DNA of 19,547 nt from AM-1111 sp046302135 (GTDB taxonomy: Bacteria; Bacteroidota; Bacteroidia; B-17B0; Aurantibacillaceae), in NCBI GenBank assembly GCA_046302135.1, contig JBKCIQ010000036.1, forward strand, positions 1 through 19,547. Direction: 5' to 3'. Positions 6,644 to 14,753 of the stretch are shown here, one piece after another. The notes beneath the pieces were generated by a model. The model was not told the DNA's origin. It saw only the letters and a list, made by a program, of their open reading frames with translations, and did no database searches. Numbering within the stretch: the stretch's first letter is position 1; the number at the start of each line of letters is the position of its first letter. Both the position numbers and the translations under genes were made by a program.

Positions 6644-7586
6644 TTTCTAGTCCTATATGAATTAAGGCGTCTCCTTGATGCACCACAGGTTGATTATTAA
6701 TCCCAATAATCCAACCGGACTTGGGAGCCAACAACTTTTGATCAATTGTTCCATAAGGATTACAAATAACCCCAAGCATATCCCCCTCCCGAACATGAGA
6801 TCCGTTGGGTACTGAGGCATGAAACAATCCGCTTTCATCAGCTCGTATCCAGTAGTCTTTAATCAGCTTAACCGCAGGATTATTGGGCACATCAATGTCT
6901 GCCATTTTAAAATGTCTGAGTATCCGAAGAACTCCGTTTACGCCTTCGTTTACAGAAAGGTAGTCAAACCTTAACGACTCTCCGCCTTCAAAGACAAGAA
7001 TAGGTTTCCCCTTTTTTGCTGACTCTCTTCTGAAGGTACCGTCTCGGTAAGAAGAATTAATGATTAACGGAGGAGAAAAAATTTCTGCTAATTTCAAATT
7101 ATCTGAAAATTCAAATACGCAACGCATTTGAGGGTGGTTATTAATTTTCGATCCTCCCGTATGAAAATCAAATCCAAAATCTATAAGAGGGATAATTTGT
7201 TTCATCAAGTCATAGGCAATTCTACTTCCTAAAGAACCTTTTGATTTACCGGGGAAACAACGATTCATATCTCTGCCATCGGGCAAATCGCGGCTCCCAA
7301 ATAAAAAAGAAACAACATTAATAACAGGTATAGCAACAATGCTTCCGCAATTTAAATTCGAAATTTCATTTCGGGTTATTATTTTACGGATAATTTCTAT
7401 TCCATTTGTTTCATCGCCATGCATTCCTGCACATAGTAAAATTACCGGGCCGTCACTTTTAGATCTAAAAACGTGAACGGGAATTTCTACATTTGAATTG
7501 GTGGGTAACTCGTATCTGTTAAGTATTACTTTTTTATTTTCACCCGGAGCGATGCTTTCACCGTTAATTTTAAAAGCTTTTTTCAT
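6636..7586 (-). CDS. Succinylglutamate desuccinylase/aspartoacylase-like metallohydrolase
   Basis: This 316-residue protein belongs to the AstE/AspA branch of the M14 zinc-hydrolase clan. It has H56 and E59 in GMHGDETNGI (HxxE ligands), DMNRCFPG (about 106-113, substrate-binding Asn-Arg), H142 in DFHTGG, and the acidic VFEGGES around 198-204 supplying the catalytic Glu. The last 90 residues look like the beta-rich C-terminal domain of the family. Known relatives deacylate N-acyl amino acids, and many Bacteroidota paralogues are of unknown substrate. No signal peptide is present, so it is probably cytoplasmic. It starts 9 nt after the stop of the giant surface-protein gene and overlaps the M14 carboxypeptidase gene, so two related metallohydrolases are encoded back to back, one cytoplasmic and one exported. 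Confidence 0.85.
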   Translation of the reverse strand: MKKAFKINGESIAPGENKKVILNRYELPTNSNVEIPVHVFRSKSDGPVILLCAGMHGDETNGIEIIRKIITRNEISNLNCGSIVAIPVINVVSFLFGSRDLPDGRDMNRCFPGKSKGSLGSRIAYDLMKQIIPLIDFGFDFHTGGSKINNHPQMRCVFEFSDNLKLAEIFSPPLIINSSYRDGTFRRESAKKGKPILVFEGGESLRFDYLSVNEGVNGVLRILRHFKMADIDVPNNPAVKLIKDYWIRADESGLFHASVPNGSHVREGDMLGVICNPYGTIDQKLLAPKSGWIIGINNQPVVHQGDALIHIGLESD

Positions 7587-7595
7587 TAATCTATA

Positions 7596-7866
7596 TTAAT
7601 CACCAATGAGTTGAAGGTATCCTTCTGCAGAACCTGTTTTTCCATTTTTAGAATTATAATCTACAATGAAAAAATATGTTCCGTTTGGCGCAATTCTGCT
7701 TCCGCTCATAGTTCCATCCCATTTACCGTTGACTCCATTAAACTCTGCTATCTTCAAACCCCATCTGTCAAAAATTATACAATTCAAATCTTTCATGCCC
7801 GTTGTTTTGATGAAAAAGAAATCATTGATGCCATCACCATTTGGAGTGAAAATATTTGGAATTTCG
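7596..7866 (-). other. CHU_C / type IX secretion sorting domain of the giant protein
   Basis: The last 90 or so residues carry the hallmarks of the gliding-motility-associated C-terminal domain: PNIFTPNGDGINDFF, an I-FDRWG strand, NGKWDGT, and PNGTYFFIVDY. In this phylum such domains direct cargo through the type IX system to the cell surface. The matching secretion and motility genes are not in this window. Confidence 0.9.
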
Positions 7867-10800
7867 ATGGAAGCATCCTCAAGTACAATTAAACACTTTG
7901 TAGCAGTGTCATTACAACCTCCAACTCCAAAAGCAATTAGGTCTATGCAAACATTTCCTGTATCGTTATATAAATATGTGGGTGAAAAAATCGTTGAGGT
8001 ATCGTTGGTGACTGACTGATTTCCAAAGTTCCACAAATAGTTGTTTGAATTATTTGAGAGATTTGTGAAAGTTACTGTGGTACCCGGAGTTATAGTTGAT
8101 GAAGGACTGACATTAAAATCAGCAGTAGCTGAAGAGTTGGCGGTAACTACTACAATTCCAGTGTCGCTACAAGTTCCATTTGTTACAATCACAGAAACGC
8201 TATACACGCCCGGCGTATTGAAACAATGATTCGGGTTCTGTGTATTGTCCGTATTTCCGTCTGCAAAATTCCAAGACCATGTGTTTCCGTTACCGGAAGA
8301 AAAGTTAGTGCAGAAAGGTGCACAACCTGAAAGTGGTGCCGCATTAGGAGCTGCAACCGGCGCGGAATTCACAGTTAAATTTACTGTATCTGCATCGCCA
8401 CATTGACCCTGAATTGTATAAATGAATTGATAATTTCCTGCTCCTGACACATTAGGGTTGAATGTTCCGTTGCTATTGATTCCTGTTCCTGACCAAACAC
8501 CTCCACTTTGTGCGGTTGAAAGTGTTACTGGATTATCATAAGTACATAAAGGTGAAACGTTAGATGTAATTGTTGCATCTGCACTTTGTAAAACTGAAAC
8601 TATCATTGTGTCTTGAGACACACAAGCGCCGTTGAATGTATAAGATAAAGTAAATGTTCCCACACCGGAAACTAATGGGTTGAACTGACCTGATGCATTT
8701 ACTCCTGTTCCTCCCCATGTTCCACCGGTGACAGCTGTAGTTAATTGAATGGCTGAACTGTTTGAACAAAACGGCCCGGCCGGATTAATGAATGGATCAA
8801 CAGGTTGGCTTACTGTAACATCAATTGTTTCAATGGTTGAGCAAATGGAAGAAAAGAAAATATCATCTAATCCAAAATCATTTCCGCCTAGAGTTGTATT
8901 TTGATTTACAATACATATAACTGCAGTAGTATTTGAGCCAGAATTCCATGTAGTATAAAACTGAGACCAAACTCCGGTGGTGAGCGGCGCCTGAAAGGTA
9001 GTTCCCATTTGTACACCGTTTATATTAAATTGAAGTAAGGCAGGGCTACCCAAAGCTAGAGCACTTACCCAACAAGAAAAAACATAATCTGTGTTCGGTT
9101 GAACTGTTATTGTTTGACACCAAACATCACTGTTTGGAGTTCCTGAACCGTTCACAATTAAAAAGTTTCCACTACCTGTTGTGTGATCAAATCCTGTAAA
9201 ACCGGGATGAGTTGTGTTTGCATCTGTTGCTACATAATAAGTTCCTTCAGTTTGAGTATTGTTGTTGTAGGTATAGGAACTGGTAAACCCGGTATTTCCA
9301 AGAGAAAAATCTCCGTTGAAAACGCTATTTGAACCAACAACATAACCGGTGACAGTATAGGTTGTGGAGACGGTAGGGCAAACATTTTGTAAAGAATCAG
9401 CAGTGTTATTAATGCCGGGGGCCGCACTCCATGAGTAGAAGTCTGCTCCACTCACATTTAAGCTCATACACTGCCCAAGACAAATGGTTGTATCGTTGTT
9501 AACCATTAGAATAGGAGTAGGGGTAACACTTACCAAAACAGTATCAGCATCCGTACATCCGCCTGCGTCAACAGTAAGTATGTAAAGCGTAGTAACGGAT
9601 GGCGTTGCTATAGGGCTTGAAATCGTGTCATTTGATAAATCAATTACAGGTGACCACTGAAAAGTGCCTGTGCCCGAACCATTTAATAGAGCGGCACTTC
9701 CCTGACAAATAAAAGCATCGTTACCTGCATTTGCAACAGGAACAGGATTTACCGTAGCAGTGATTGAAGTAGTTGCAGTACACCCGTTGCTCGTTACACT
9801 CAAAAAATAATTACCCGTCGCATTAATTGGAGCTGGTGTTATAATTGGATCTTCAAGCGATGAAGAAAAGCCATTTGGACCAGACCAATTATAGGTTGCA
9901 CCAACTATAGAATTAGAGAATAGATTTAATGTTAATCCTACACAAACAGGAGAGTTTGATGTTAAGCTTATGCTAGGAATCGTGTTTACTACCACTATGG
10001 ATGAATCAGAACCTCCACATGGTCCAGGAACAACATAGTTTACAATAATATTTCCTGCACCACTTACCGAAGGGTCAAATGTTCCGTTTATTGAATCTGT
10101 AATTCCTAAACCACTCCAAACACCCCCCGTTAAATTAGAGGTAAGAGTAAGTGGCGAAGCATTTAAACAAACAGGATTTGTATTGTTTATCTGTATAGAT
10201 GCCGGTGGGGTTACTGTTACCAAAGCAACCGCTGTATCAGCACAATTATTTGAAGTTCCGGCTACCGTATAAGAAGTGGTTACAGTTGGGGAAACAACAA
10301 TACTTGGTGAAATGGCTCCATTGTCCCACACATAAATAGTTGCTCCGCTTGCACTAAGAGTTGCTGAACCTCCGGGACATACAGTTTGACTGCTAACGCT
10401 TACAACAGGTGCGGCGTTAACTGTTATTGTCTCAGTACTACTCGAAGTACAAACTCCGCTGACAGAGTAAGTAACAACAAAAGTTCCGGGTCCGGAAACA
10501 CCTGGACTGAATATTCCACTTGCAGAATTTGTAATTCCGGTACCACTCCAAGTTCCGCCACCCGTTGCCGAAATTAAATTAATTGCTGTATCATTTGAAC
10601 AAATTGGCGCCACCGGAACAATTGTAGTATTTGGAGGATTACTTACCGTAACTATCTCCTGATCTGAACCCGGACAAGGTCCTCCCGTTGTGTAGGTAAT
10701 AGTAAACGTTCCAGGACCAGAGTTAGCTGGGTCAAATAAGCCTGTTGAAGAATTTGTAATGCCTGATCCACTCCAAACTCCACCTGAAACGGAAGCGTTT

Positions 10801-13800
10801 AGAGTTAATGGAGGAGAGTTGGTACACATTGGAGTGACGCTATTTATAGATACTGTTGTGATTGGCGTTACACTAACCGTGCTAACCGAAGAATTACTAC
10901 ATCCGTTTGTTGTTCCCGTTACCGTGTATGAGGTAGTAACGGATGGCGTTACACTTATGGTTGTTGTATTCACTCCAGTGCTCCAGGAGTAAATATTTGC
11001 ACCGGAGGCAGTAAGCGTTACACTACTGCCCGCACACACTGTTGGGCTATTAACAGTTACAGAGGGGGCAGCGTTTACTGTAATGGTTTCAGTACTTGAA
11101 GACGGGCAAGTTCCTCCAATAGAGTAAGTAACAACAAATGTTCCTGTTCCAGAGGTTGCGGGTGAAAAAGTTCCGTTAGAATTATTGGTAATACCCGTTC
11201 CACTCCAAGTTCCACCTGAAGTTGCAGCCGATAAATTGAAAGCGTTGGTGTTCGAACATACAGGAGCAACCGGAGTGACAGATGAGTTGGGGACGCTATT
11301 AACTGTTATCACCTCCTGATCATTACCTGCACAAGTACCGGTAACATTGTAGGTAACCGTAAATGTACCGGAACCCGAGACAGATGGGCTGAATGTTCCG
11401 TTTGAAGTGTTGGTAATTCCGGTTCCACTCCAAGTTCCTCCACCTGGTGTGGCCGACAGAATTACCGGAGACGAGTTGGTACACAAGGCGCTAACTGCGT
11501 TAATTGAAACGGTAGCTACAGAATTTATTGTAACCGTTGATGTAGCCGTTGATGTACATCCGTTTGCTGTTCCTGTAATCGTATAGGTGGTAGTAACGGT
11601 AGGCGTTACGCTAATGGTAGCTGTATTTGCTCCCGTATTCCAGGAGTATGTAGTTGCACCGGACCCTGTAAGCGTTGCTGCAGTTCCGGGACAAACAGTT
11701 TGGCTGGTGGCTGTTACTGTTGGAGTAGTATTAACTGTAACCGTTTGGGTTGCAGACGTAGGACAAGAGCCACTTATTGAATAAGTGACTACAAATGTAC
11801 CTGTACCCGAAGTGGCCGGTGAGAAAGTACCGTTTGTTGTATTAGTTATTCCTGTTCCGCTCCACACACCGCCGGCGGGGCTTGCAGATAAATTAAATGC
11901 AGATGCACCACTGCAAACAGGAGAAACACTATTTATTGTAGCCGGTGAAGGGGTTGAGGTGACAATTTGCTGATCTGTATCTGTGTTGGTACAACCGTTT
12001 GCATCAGTATAAGAATAAGTAATTGTAAACGTTCCTGTACCTGCAGTTGAGGGGGAAAATGTACCTGTTGATGAATTTGTAATCCCTGTTCCACTCCATG
12101 TTCCACCTGCAGGAGTTGCCGACAAATTAAAACTTGGCGCAGATACACACGCCGATGAAGGAGTCGTGATGCTTACTGTTGGGAGCGGATTTACAGTTAC
12201 AATTACAGGCGAACGATAAGTACCCGGACAAACAGCAACCCAATAAGTAGTAGTGGCGGTTAATGTAGGAGTTGTAAAAGTAGTTCCCGATCCAACCTGG
12301 GTACCACCAACAGATGCTGTAAACCAAGCTATACTAGTGCCGCCAGGTGGATTACCTCCTAAAACCGCTGTTAACGTTACGGTACCTGAACCACAAATTG
12401 AAGCGTTAGCCGCACTAATTGTATAGTAAGTAATAGTAGCATTGTTAATTCCCGGACAACCTTTAGTTGCGCCATTGGGAGTAAATTCTGTTAAAGCTCC
12501 TGAATTGGTAACACCATTGTTTCCACCATTGGAGTTTCTAGTTGGTGTGCCTGATGAAACGGCAATGTAGCCGCCGCCGCCGCCGCCGCCGGGACCTTCC
12601 GCCTCATTACCATTGGTAACGCTAATTACCTGATTGCCTCCTATACCTCCGTTTGCATTACAAGTTATTGTGTTCGCGACACCGCCTACGCTATTTAAAA
12701 CAATTGTTCCTCCGGCACCTGCGCCTCCGGCACCGTCCATTCCGGCTGGAAAAGCCGAGCCCCCCTGCGCATTTCCTCCATTTAAGCCATTAGACTGTAT
12801 CGTTCCCGAACCTGAAATATTTCCATAAACCATTAAGTAAATCAACCCACCTCCATCGCCACCAACACCGCCAGCAGAATTGTTTTGGTGCCCTGCCCCT
12901 CCTCCTCCACCAAGAAATAATTTACCTGTGGAGTAATCAAGTGCTCTTCCTCCGAGACCGGTTGCGTCTTTATTTCTATTGTCCCCACCCCAGGCAGTAT
13001 TACTTGGAGCGGTGGTTATTGCATTCTGGTTCGATGAGGAAAATGTATATCCGCCCCTGCCTCCACCTGCAGTGTTTGCGGCGGTAAAAGTTGAAAAATT
13101 TGGGTTATCTAGGTTCCAAGCAATGGCATAATTGGTTCCCGTCAAATCCGGAATACCGAATCCCTTCCATAGCGAAGGGTTAGGTGATGCGTTGGCTCCT
13201 CCTCCCCCGCCTGCATTATGAACACATCCCCCACCGCCTGCATTTGCAGCAGCACCTCTTCCATATCTACCACCCTCGTTATCATAAATTGTCTGGTAAC
13301 CAACAATTCCTTCACCTTTATCAGCACCTGTTGAATTGAGAGTTGAAAATACAGTATTAGAACCGGTATTTGGAGTATTCGCTGAAATAGCAGCTCCCCT
13401 AAAACCACGACCCGTTGCATCAATAACTCCACCTGTGTTTACAACTGTGTTTCCCTGAACCTCTACTGCGAGTATACCTCCAACGGTTCCATTCCAATCA
13501 TCACAAGTTAATACTCCACCAGAATTTATTGTTAAACTTGAATATCTTGGAACACGCACAACTTGCGTTTTTGTTGTTGGCCCGAAACCTGATGAAAGAT
13601 AATCTTTGCTTGTAGGGCAGGTTAGGTTTATAGTTGTTGAATTCGGAACTGATGCAACCTCCCTGAATTCATAATTTCCGCAGAAATAATAATTCTCAAT
13701 TCTTCCCCAAGCGGTGTCACTACCGATATAGTTTAATTCTGCCCCATTCTTAATGTCAATACCTTGAATTTGAATAATCATTATCAAATCTCCGGGTTGT

Positions 13801-14021
13801 AAATTACCGGTGAATCTTGCATTGGTATTTAGCGAGCTGTTTGCTACTGTTAGAAAAGTACTGCCGGCAAATGCGTTTTGTGTCAATGCCGTATACTCAT
13901 TTACAATATTGTTGGCAGTTGCAATTGTTTTTGCACCGTGAACTCCTTGCTGAGCATTTAAAATGCCAGCAAAAAAGAGTAAAAACACCACAGAAAAAAA
14001 CGAATTGAAATTCGGTCTCAT
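7596..14021 (-). CDS. Giant repeat-rich surface protein with gliding-motility-type C-terminal domain
   Basis: The 2,141-residue product is predicted to be exported by Sec and then across the outer membrane by the type IX system. I place the start at ATG 14021, directly before a good signal peptide (FFSVVFLLFFAGILNAQ). A TTG eight codons upstream is in frame but puts extra residues ahead of the signal. Order of parts: an N-terminal beta-rich region; a glycine-rich low-complexity region (DNA about 12560-13290); an Ig-like CHU_C-associated domain; three full A-A-B super-repeats plus one A module (12173-9975); further Ig-like modules, the last containing a nested domain (9329-8842); two more A modules; two PKD-like domains (WSWNFADG and YLWNFGNQ cores); and the CHU_C domain (NIFTPNGDGINDFF, FDRWG, WDGT), a type B sorting signal. 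It probably acts as an adhesin or matrix protein; the ligand is unknown. The gene ahead encodes a predicted outer-membrane protein. Confidence 0.9.
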   Translation of the reverse strand: MRPNFNSFFSVVFLLFFAGILNAQQGVHGAKTIATANNIVNEYTALTQNAFAGSTFLTVANSSLNTNARFTGNLQPGDLIMIIQIQGIDIKNGAELNYIGSDTAWGRIENYYFCGNYEFREVASVPNSTTINLTCPTSKDYLSSGFGPTTKTQVVRVPRYSSLTINSGGVLTCDDWNGTVGGILAVEVQGNTVVNTGGVIDATGRGFRGAAISANTPNTGSNTVFSTLNSTGADKGEGIVGYQTIYDNEGGRYGRGAAANAGGGGCVHNAGGGGGANASPNPSLWKGFGIPDLTGTNYAIAWNLDNPNFSTFTAANTAGGGRGGYTFSSSNQNAITTAPSNTAWGGDNRNKDATGLGGRALDYSTGKLFLGGGGGAGHQNNSAGGVGGDGGGLIYLMVYGNISGSGTIQSNGLNGGNAQGGSAFPAGMDGAGGAGAGGTIVLNSVGGVANTITCNANGGIGGNQVISVTNGNEAEGPGGGGGGGYIAVSSGTPTRNSNGGNNGVTNSGALTEFTPNGATKGCPGINNATITYYTISAANASICGSGTVTLTAVLGGNPPGGTSIAWFTASVGGTQVGSGTTFTTPTLTATTTYWVAVCPGTYRSPVIVTVNPLPTVSITTPSSACVSAPSFNLSATPAGGTWSGTGITNSSTGTFSPSTAGTGTFTITYSYTDANGCTNTDTDQQIVTSTPSPATINSVSPVCSGASAFNLSASPAGGVWSGTGITNTTNGTFSPATSGTGTFVVTYSISGSCPTSATQTVTVNTTPTVTATSQTVCPGTAATLTGSGATTYSWNTGANTATISVTPTVTTTYTITGTANGCTSTATSTVTINSVATVSINAVSALCTNSSPVILSATPGGGTWSGTGITNTSNGTFSPSVSGSGTFTVTYNVTGTCAGNDQEVITVNSVPNSSVTPVAPVCSNTNAFNLSAATSGGTWSGTGITNNSNGTFSPATSGTGTFVVTYSIGGTCPSSSTETITVNAAPSVTVNSPTVCAGSSVTLTASGANIYSWSTGVNTTTISVTPSVTTSYTVTGTTNGCSNSSVSTVSVTPITTVSINSVTPMCTNSPPLTLNASVSGGVWSGSGITNSSTGLFDPANSGPGTFTITYTTGGPCPGSDQEIVTVSNPPNTTIVPVAPICSNDTAINLISATGGGTWSGTGITNSASGIFSPGVSGPGTFVVTYSVSGVCTSSSTETITVNAAPVVSVSSQTVCPGGSATLSASGATIYVWDNGAISPSIVVSPTVTTSYTVAGTSNNCADTAVALVTVTPPASIQINNTNPVCLNASPLTLTSNLTGGVWSGLGITDSINGTFDPSVSGAGNIIVNYVVPGPCGGSDSSIVVVNTIPSISLTSNSPVCVGLTLNLFSNSIVGATYNWSGPNGFSSSLEDPIITPAPINATGNYFLSVTSNGCTATTSITATVNPVPVANAGNDAFICQGSAALLNGSGTGTFQWSPVIDLSNDTISSPIATPSVTTLYILTVDAGGCTDADTVLVSVTPTPILMVNNDTTICLGQCMSLNVSGADFYSWSAAPGINNTADSLQNVCPTVSTTYTVTGYVVGSNSVFNGDFSLGNTGFTSSYTYNNNTQTEGTYYVATDANTTHPGFTGFDHTTGSGNFLIVNGSGTPNSDVWCQTITVQPNTDYVFSCWVSALALGSPALLQFNINGVQMGTTFQAPLTTGVWSQFYTTWNSGSNTTAVICIVNQNTTLGGNDFGLDDIFFSSICSTIETIDVTVSQPVDPFINPAGPFCSNSSAIQLTTAVTGGTWGGTGVNASGQFNPLVSGVGTFTLSYTFNGACVSQDTMIVSVLQSADATITSNVSPLCTYDNPVTLSTAQSGGVWSGTGINSNGTFNPNVSGAGNYQFIYTIQGQCGDADTVNLTVNSAPVAAPNAAPLSGCAPFCTNFSSGNGNTWSWNFADGNTDNTQNPNHCFNTPGVYSVSVIVTNGTCSDTGIVVVTANSSATADFNVSPSSTITPGTTVTFTNLSNNSNNYLWNFGNQSVTNDTSTIFSPTYLYNDTGNVCIDLIAFGVGGCNDTATKCLIVLEDASIEIPNIFTPNGDGINDFFFIKTTGMKDLNCIIFDRWGLKIAEFNGVNGKWDGTMSGSRIAPNGTYFFIVDYNSKNGKTGSAEGYLQLIGD
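8842..9329 (-). other. Nested jelly-roll-like domain in the giant protein
   Basis: About 163 residues begin NSVFNGDFSLGNTGF and end FGLDDIFFSSIC. The pattern of a NGDFS start, an NTDYVFSCWV strand, a W-QFYTTW strand and a final GLDDIFF strand is typical of carbohydrate-binding-like jelly-roll domains. It interrupts an Ig-like module: the strand TTYTVTGYVVGS precedes it and ETIDVTVSQP, the module's last strand, follows it. Confidence 0.65.
9975..12173 (-). repeat. Higher-order tandem repeat (A-A-B units of about 657-660 bp)
   Basis: Within the giant gene three complete units follow one another at 12173-11514, 11513-10857 and 10856-10200, and a fourth starts at 10199 but has only its first module (to 9975). 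Each unit is two A modules of about 75 residues (core GGTWSGTGITN then GTFSP..SGTGTF.VTY) and one B module of 69 residues (TVCPG.. then YSW.TG then TTSYTVTG). Within a unit the second A ends in ETITVN-like sequence and the first in QEVITVN-like sequence, so A1 and A2 resemble their counterparts in other units more than each other. Two more A modules occur at about 8380-8825. Confidence 0.85.
12571..12591 (-). repeat. GGC trinucleotide tract (seven units) coding polyglycine
   Basis: Seven consecutive GGC codons on the minus strand encode a run of seven Gly (GPGGGGGGGYIAV) in the glycine-rich region of the giant protein. Using a single GC-rich codon seven times in an AT-rich gene makes this a slippage-prone microsatellite. 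Unit changes would keep the frame. Confidence 0.85.
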
Positions 14022-14089
14022 AAGAGTCGAAATTAATCTACGCAAGTTAATCTTTTTCGTGTTAAATAAAAAATGAATATAAAAAGTAC

Positions 14090-14097
14090 CAAAGTTA
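14090..14097 (-). promoter_or_regulatory. Possible -7 box for the giant surface-protein gene
   Basis: On the minus strand TAACTTTG matches TAnnTTTG exactly and lies in the 87-bp gap, giving a predicted leader of about 60 nt before ATG 14021. A TTG occurs 12 bases upstream, closer than the usual 19-21, so the -33 element is unsupported. Co-transcription from the upstream gene is the alternative. Confidence 0.3.
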
Positions 14098-14108
14098 AAA
14101 TCCTCTGA

Positions 14109-14720
14109 TCAATCATTGGAGATTTTACGTCTCCCCTTCTCCCCTCTGAATGCTGAAGAAAAAAACAATTCCATTCTGATTCCTACAAGGTATTGTTTTG
14201 TGTTATACGAAAAAAAGGTGGTACACCCTGCCCCTACATCATATTTAAGCTTCCAGAAATTCTGAATCGCTAAATAAGCGCCAACCGCATTAATTGCCGG
14301 GGAAATAAAACGAGCAGGCACGGAATCTTTTTCCCAAGGATAAAATAAAGAATAATCCACACCACCGTATGCTGCAAATAGATATTTGGTTTTTTCTATT
14401 TTCTTACCCCAGCAAAGATGCATTGCTGAGTTATTCCAATCACCGAAAACATTTCCGCTTAATAACACTCCTGCCTGAAAATACTCCTTCTTAATATGAA
14501 AATTGAAATCTAGTGCGGCACATGTTTGTGATGTTGGTATGGCACTATTAATTGAAGCTCCGGGGAAAGATCCTCCGGTAATATAATTATGCCAAATACG
14601 ATAACGCTTTCCATCTACAACGATTTCTTGTTTTGCATCGAACTCATCTTTGTTTTCCTGAGCCTGAAAACTAAAAATATATACAATGAAAAAAAAATTG
14701 AAATATACTAACCGTCTCAC
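14109..14720 (-). CDS. Predicted outer-membrane beta-barrel protein, unknown function
   Basis: The 203 residues begin with a signal peptide (MRRLVYFNFFFIVYIFSFQAQ, likely cleaved before ENKDEF). The rest alternates aromatic/hydrophobic and polar residues with Gly/Asn turns (YFQAGVLLSGNVFGDW, KYLFAAYGGVDYSLFY, WKLKYDVGAGCTTFFSY, QYLVGIRMELFF), the look of a small 8-strand outer-membrane barrel, followed by a short basic tail. I do not recognise a named family. The start is GTG at 14720, immediately preceded in frame by a stop (TAG then CAC), and it is the only start that includes the signal. It lies 33 nt after hemB and 87 nt before the giant surface-protein gene, so a role in displaying or anchoring that protein is possible, by position only. 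Confidence 0.7.
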   Translation of the reverse strand: MRRLVYFNFFFIVYIFSFQAQENKDEFDAKQEIVVDGKRYRIWHNYITGGSFPGASINSAIPTSQTCAALDFNFHIKKEYFQAGVLLSGNVFGDWNNSAMHLCWGKKIEKTKYLFAAYGGVDYSLFYPWEKDSVPARFISPAINAVGAYLAIQNFWKLKYDVGAGCTTFFSYNTKQYLVGIRMELFFSSAFRGEKGRRKISND

Positions 14721-14753
14721 GTGCTAAAATTAATAAAGAATAGATAGAGTTTT

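Noticed and set aside
9975..12173. Regular repeats considered as a CRISPR array or mobile-element repeats
   Set aside because: The repeats are about 225 and 660 bp, fully in frame, diverged at DNA level and encode Ig-like modules. There are no short identical repeats with unique spacers.
10386..12828. Several open frames of 60-77 codons on the plus strand, and others on the minus strand in other registers, across the repeat array
   Set aside because: They recur with the repeat period and are valine/proline/threonine-rich mirror translations of the Thr/Ser/Gly-rich repeat modules.
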